From assembly GCF_009870125.1 (NCBI RefSeq), contig NC_046680.1:19549501-19613500 (forward strand): 64,000 bases of DNA, in the 5' to 3' direction. Shown in pieces: positions 60,075 to 64,000 of this stretch (its first letter is position 1; every line of letters begins with the position of its first letter). Position numbers and translations under genes: made by a program. The notes under the pieces are model-generated. The model was not told where the DNA came from. It ran no database searches and saw nothing but the letters and a program-made list of their open reading frames with translations. The stretch comes from Drosophila pseudoobscura. Its lineage: Eukaryota; Arthropoda; Insecta; Diptera; Drosophilidae.

Positions 60075-61837
60075 TTAGGTATCGAGGTCGGTTTCCAACT
60101 GAGCGTAAAGCTCCTCCAGTCGTGCGTCCTTTTCCGGGGAGGCTTGGGTAGCCTTTGAAGCTGTGGTCTTCTCGTCGGCCGGTTTTGGGCTTTTGGCGAG
60201 TCTGGCAAGACCTGAAAGCATCCGGCCAAGAAAAAATGATTCTAAGTAGGATAATAGGAGTGGCATAACAATATTAGGCTATAGGTCCGCTTCATTTTAC
60301 TTTTGGTCTTTTTAGGATCATCATTTTGGCCAGGCTTGTCTATAGGTAACGTCGTAGGGCGAAAAGCAGGTTCGTGCTCTGCGGTGACCTCTGGTAGACC
60401 CAAATAGGCACACTCCGCTTTGATGTCTTGTATCAGGTGGACGGGAGTAGGAACCCTTGCATGCCTGCACATTTCCGGATATGAGCTAGGCTCCAGTTTT
60501 GGCGACAAATCTGCTGAAATTCAATACAACAGACACACAAAAAAGTAATCGTAATGGAACACAATGCATCTACACACAACCTGTCTACCTACCTGAAATA
60601 TCTTGTCTGGCCTGCAAGCTCTTTATGATGGCACCATATTCAGCCATTTGTAGCTTCAGTTTTTGGATCTCCATCTCGTGCTCAGTCATTTTGCTCTTGC
60701 GCTTGGCCTTTTCTTTGGTGGCACCATTCGAATCAGAGCAGTTTCCATCGCTGTCGCTGATTGTGATTGACTCAACAGGTGGAGGGGAGATAACTTTGCA
60801 GTCGGCGTCAGCCGCATCGTCATCGTCAGTGGCCAGTGTGTTTATTGTGAGGTTCGATGGGTTGGGCTGCAATTTGAACTGGCCGGGTCGCTTTTTAATA
60901 CGCCGAAAGCGAACAGTAAGTGTGCGATTGGACAGACAAGGACTCCTGGACAACTCCCTAAATGCCTCTCTGGCTAGTTCGGTTGTAGCATAGCGGACAA
61001 AGGCGTAGCGGGCACGCTTCTCCGTCCTGAGGACGCCAACATCCACTCGCATGGATCTCACAAAGAATCCCTTGATGGCTGATGTGGTCATGTGGAAGGG
61101 TATGTTAGACACATACAGACTGCAGGGGTCGATCAATTTTGCCTCCTCTTCAGCGGAATATTCTTTGCGCTCTGCCACCAGAAAGCCGTTGCCAAATCGC
61201 ACCTGATTGATCTCGCTTATTGTCGATTCCACGTCCGCTGCTATCTTCAGGTGAACCATGCAGTAGCGCGGCTCCAATTGACTGGGAACACCTACATCTC
61301 TGATTGCCGGGGATAGTCCAGCCACCATGGCTGTGGATATTTCAGGGTCAGGAAAACGAATAAACAGTACAACAGAGGCGGTATCTTCGCAAGACTTCGA
61401 GCCCAACTCGCGCTCCAGCTCCAAACACTTGAGCGACTCCATTCGACGTACTCTTGCCATCTCCCGCCGCGACAGTTTGTTCCCGTGAATATCTGAGCCA
61501 ACAAAATGTTTCATTACACGCAATAGAGCATACGTAAGATCTGTGACAGCGTACCTTTCTTCCATAGAGAATTCCTATCAAATTCCGAAAGCGAGGCTGT
61601 GTCGCAATCAGAATTGATAGTCTCTGCTTGCCACGAGCCGGGCTGCGCTCCAACGGCGGTCTTCGGAGATACATGTGACTCCGGTAAGGAAACGGAGCAG
61701 TTGTCGGGGCTGCACGGCGGCAAATTTTGTGGATTCCCATCGCCCGGTATCTCGATGCCCTTATCCTGGCTGTTCTTCTTGGGTCGTTTGGAATCTGATA
61801 CGATTCCAATTGCCGGGGGGCAGCGTTTCAAATCCAT
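60075..61837 (-). CDS. Pof: Painting of fourth, RRM-containing chromosome-associated protein (4 exons)
   Basis: CDS on the minus strand: 61837-61555, 61492-60593, 60513-60301, 60211-60075; about 510 residues, near the ~495 I recall for D. melanogaster POF. POF binds nascent RNA of genes on chromosome 4 and stimulates their output; in some species it also marks the male X. One RRM lies at about residues 217-292, with RNP2 LYVSNI (220-225) and RNP1 RARYAFVRY (254-262). It is preceded by a conserved region (IHGNKLSRREMARVRR) and followed by an acidic Ser/Asp stretch, a basic patch (KEKAKRKSKM) and a short coiled coil (EIQKLKLQMAEYGAIIKSL). Introns are 62, 79 and 89 nt with consensus borders and kept frame. 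The exon 3 acceptor is a CAGCAG tandem. The name rests on domain layout, size and position; another RRM protein is possible. Confidence 0.72.
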
Positions 61838-62203
61838 AACTTAAAGAAAACTGTATTTTTAAATAAATTTTGTCTCTTGATTTTTGTTTTGTTTATTTAT
61901 CACAAAAAATGGGACTTATCGACCCTCAGAAATATACCAAAATATACCGTAAATACACTGACAAATTATTCAAGTTCCGTCATAGAAAGTCTTCGTTTTT
62001 GATATTTCGTCGAATATTTCCAGCTTGATAGTAGTTTTATTCGATTAATGAATGAATTAATTAGTTTCTACTTGACTGTCTTATTTTAAATACTTGCTTT
62101 TATTGGATTTTGTCTAAAAAAACGAAAAGAAAATATACTGTTTTAAATACTCCCTTTTACTAGAGGTGGCAACGCCCAACAGCTGTTTAAGAAAGAAAAA
62201 CAA
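61838..62203. promoter_or_regulatory. Divergent promoter region between Pof and the TMEM186-like gene
   Basis: The two start codons are 366 bp apart. On the TMEM186 side, AACAGCTGTT at 62178-62187 matches Ohler motif 5 exactly, and AGGTGGCAACGCCCA at 62164-62178 fits motif 8 at 14 of 15 positions. On the Pof side, the minus strand carries motif 6 (KTYRGTATWTTT) at 61930-61941, exact, and 61940-61951, 11 of 12. No TATA or DPE is evident. This motif set is typical of broad housekeeping promoters in Drosophila. Confidence 0.6.
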
Positions 62204-62952
62204 ATGTGTGCTGCAATCTTAAAATTTGTTAAATTAGGACCCAGCGCAGCCACAAGGCTCCACAGAAGCCTGCAGTAAGTACTGGGAACGTTTACATCTT
62301 ATAATTTAGCTGACCAATGTACATTTTCTTTCAGAACAAGTTCCCTGCGATGCAAGTTGCGGAATGCGGCGCCGGGCCCCGATGTGGAAAGAAAGCTTCT
62401 GTTTAATGACCGGTTGCCGGATACGTATAGATTAATCTATCGTGCACCCATAGAAAATTATGTAAGCTGGACCAAGAATGTGTCTACGGCGACGGTTTCT
62501 ATGCTTGGCCTGGTGGCCGCCTTTCACTTTGCCACGAACATGAATTTGGAAAACATCACCCAAAAAATCAACATAACTTTGCTGGTGTCCCATGAATCAG
62601 ATTTGTATTACTTCTTGGCAGGATTTGTGCTAATCAACCTGGCCATACGCACATTTGTGGCCAAATATCCCCTCAGGATTTATAAGAGTGCCGATAAGTG
62701 AGTTTTCAATATGTGGCTCTATATCTATGTAAATCCTGCATTATATCTTTCAGATATGTGGCTGTTTATGGATCGCAGCTTCCGTTGGGAACTGTGAAGC
62801 ATTATTTCGAAAGGGGACAGATTGCTGAATACAGGAACGTACTGAATCCTTGGAGCCACATTATGTACAGGCTGGGGAACCGCTCTTCCATGCTACTGAT
62901 CGACTACTTTAAGACGCCGTCAGAGTTTCACCAGCTGTTTGCGGAAAAATGA
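62204..62952 (+). CDS. TMEM186-like mitochondrial inner-membrane protein (3 exons)
   Basis: CDS join 62204-62274, 62335-62697, 62754-62952; 210 residues; introns of 60 and 56 nt with GTAAGT and GTGAGT donors. The N-terminus (MCAAILKFVKLGPSAATRLH onward) is basic, without acidic residues, rich in Arg/Ser/Leu, as in a mitochondrial presequence. The body has LIYRAPIENY, two membrane segments (about 74-91 and 114-132) separated by a short loop, then a soluble C-terminal half with YGSQLPLGTVKHYF and FKTPSEFHQLF. The size, two-pass layout, the YR motif before the first segment and the C-terminal beta-rich half fit TMEM186, a complex I assembly (MCIA) factor. Identity is weak by eye, so the name is tentative; a conserved mitochondrial membrane protein of another family is the alternative. 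The ATG lies 17 bp after a motif 5 promoter element, so the 5'UTR is very short or starts upstream of it. Confidence 0.6.
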
Positions 62953-64000
62953 ATGCGTTTTCTTTTGAGTTATACTTGAGTTAGGATTGTTGATTATATA
63001 GATTTATACAGCGAGCCACACACTTTATCTTCTATCTGTATTCGGGTGATGACTACCATCCAGCCTCTCACCTGGAGTACCCTCCCGATCTCAATTATCC
63101 CCTGAAGCCGGAGCAGGAGCCTTGAAGACAGTCCAACACGGATATTTCTAACCACGATTCGAATCTGACGGGCAGGCCACCGCTTAACATTTATCTGGCA
63201 GCGCGCATTAGTATTTTTCATCGGTCTGGCAGCACCCATTAAAATCATGCCAAATGTGTGTATATTACATGCATTTTACATCAGCGATACAATTTACATT
63301 CTACGTGTAGAATTACCGAAATTTTTGATTTTAACGGATGCTGCCAGACCTATGAAAAGTTTTAATGAGCGCTGCCAGATCGCGTATAAAATGTTTAATT
63401 TAATTTAGACTATTGATTAAAAGTATAAACATTTGCAATTTAATTTAAATCTATATTATTTTCTGTAACAAGAATTAACTGAAATAGATGAAAAACATGT
63501 CCTCAATTCTATAATATCTCTTATAGATAATAACCGAATTTCATTTAATTGATATCATTTACTAGCTTTTTGCTACGATATTTCGAATTTCTGGCCTTAA
63601 TATAATAAGTCGTCGAAAAAACATTCAGTACTTTTACATATTTGAACGAATCTCCCCCAAAACTTCGTTTTATGTGGCTGTAAATGTGCCATGTGGAGCA
63701 CAGTAACAGCTGCCCTATAAAATATTAAGAGTCAAAGAGGGAGCCAAGTGCGAGAGGTTCTTTCGCGTGATGTAATTTCATATTGCTGAATCTATGTAAC
63801 GCAATGAGTAAATATGTGTACATATACATATCTACATTAACAATTTGGTACGAATTTCTCTGAATCTGACGATGGAAAAAGCTCCTTGGGCGACACAAAG
63901 CAACCCCCAGACGCCAATCCAATCCTCATCCCACACCCTCTCCCCACAATTTGGCGCATGTGCTAGATTCCTTCCGCAGCTGCTGGTGCTGCCACTGCCA
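62953..64000. other. Downstream DNA after the TMEM186-like gene
   Basis: No gene is supported. It contains the inverted repeat at 63193-63380, then AT-rich DNA to about 63640 and mixed sequence to the end of the window. Short minus-strand frames at 62994-63248 and 63725-63922 have no protein-like features. Confidence 0.5.
63193..63380. repeat. Imperfect inverted repeat, 55-bp arms, 78-bp spacer
   Basis: The left arm (63193-63247) and the reverse complement of the right arm (63326-63380) align without gaps over 55 bp with seven mismatches by my count. Each arm holds two copies of TCTGGCAGC spaced 31 bp apart. The spacer is AT-rich. A transcript from either strand would fold into a long hairpin. 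It could be a foldback or MITE remnant, a hairpin RNA source, or paired regulatory sites. No target-site duplication was obvious. Confidence 0.75.

Noticed and set aside
61493..61554. Apparent frame break in Pof with an internal Met start at 61565
   Set aside because: A 62-nt intron joins the upstream exon in frame; the internal start lies partly within that intron.
1..64000. CRISPR arrays, operons, tRNA/rRNA genes, intact transposons or viral genes
   Set aside because: The tandem repeats are simple-sequence repeats without unique spacers. No cloverleaf with A/B boxes, no transposase or reverse transcriptase motif and no terminal repeats of an intact element were seen by eye; a computed search could still find degraded fragments.

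Overview
This is a window of insect nuclear DNA, almost certainly Drosophila (subgenus Sophophora). The Mmp1 and sialyltransferase proteins read close to what I recall of the D. melanogaster versions. Short introns are mostly about 58-150 nt with Drosophila-type splice sites, non-coding DNA is rich in CA, GA, TATG and CAG/CAA microsatellites, and core promoter motifs are of Drosophila type. From memory, the neighbours ST6Gal, Mmp1 and Pof all map to about 60D-60E on D. melanogaster 2R (Muller element C), so this looks like the orthologous block. An obscura-group species is my guess only.

Layout. (1) About 1-34,100, + strand: a large gene in five coding exons (1366-2691, 13332-14159, 27950-28521, 28592-28749, 28808-30006). 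It encodes a roughly 1360-residue NALF/FAM155/Mid1-like protein, best read as Nlf-1, the NCA/NALCN channel localization factor. Two introns exceed 10 kb, and an A-rich AU-rich tract of about 4 kb follows the stop and looks like a long neuronal 3'UTR. (2) 35,015-37,713, +: ST6Gal, the fly sialyltransferase, six coding exons, with an Inr+DPE promoter candidate and a clear AATAAA. (3) 41,095-about 60,000, +: Mmp1, a secreted or GPI-anchored matrix metalloproteinase. It has a TATA+Inr promoter, a non-coding first exon, a signal-peptide exon, three core exons and at least two, possibly three, alternative C-termini. (4) 61,837-60,075, - strand: Pof (painting of fourth), an RRM protein in four exons, converging on Mmp1. 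(5) 62,204-62,952, +: a TMEM186-like two-pass mitochondrial inner-membrane protein in three exons, divergent from Pof across 366 bp carrying housekeeping-type promoter motifs. (6) 63,193-63,380: an imperfect inverted repeat with 55-bp arms.

The five genes are not an operon and do not share a pathway. Nlf-1 and ST6Gal both bear on neuronal excitability: channel trafficking in one case, sialylation of neuronal glycoproteins in the other. Mmp1 is an extracellular matrix remodelling enzyme induced by JNK/AP-1, and its 5' and intronic DNA carries more perfect AP-1 sites than expected. Pof and TMEM186 share a compact divergent promoter.

I found no tRNA, rRNA, CRISPR array, intact transposon or bacterial-style system. 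The most interesting leads are the AP-1 site cluster at Mmp1, a possible third Mmp1 C-terminal exon, the inverted repeat downstream of TMEM186, the multi-motif Pof/TMEM186 divergent promoter, and a triplet of CACGTG E-boxes in the large Nlf-1 intron. All exon boundaries come from reading frame and splice consensus by eye, without transcript data.
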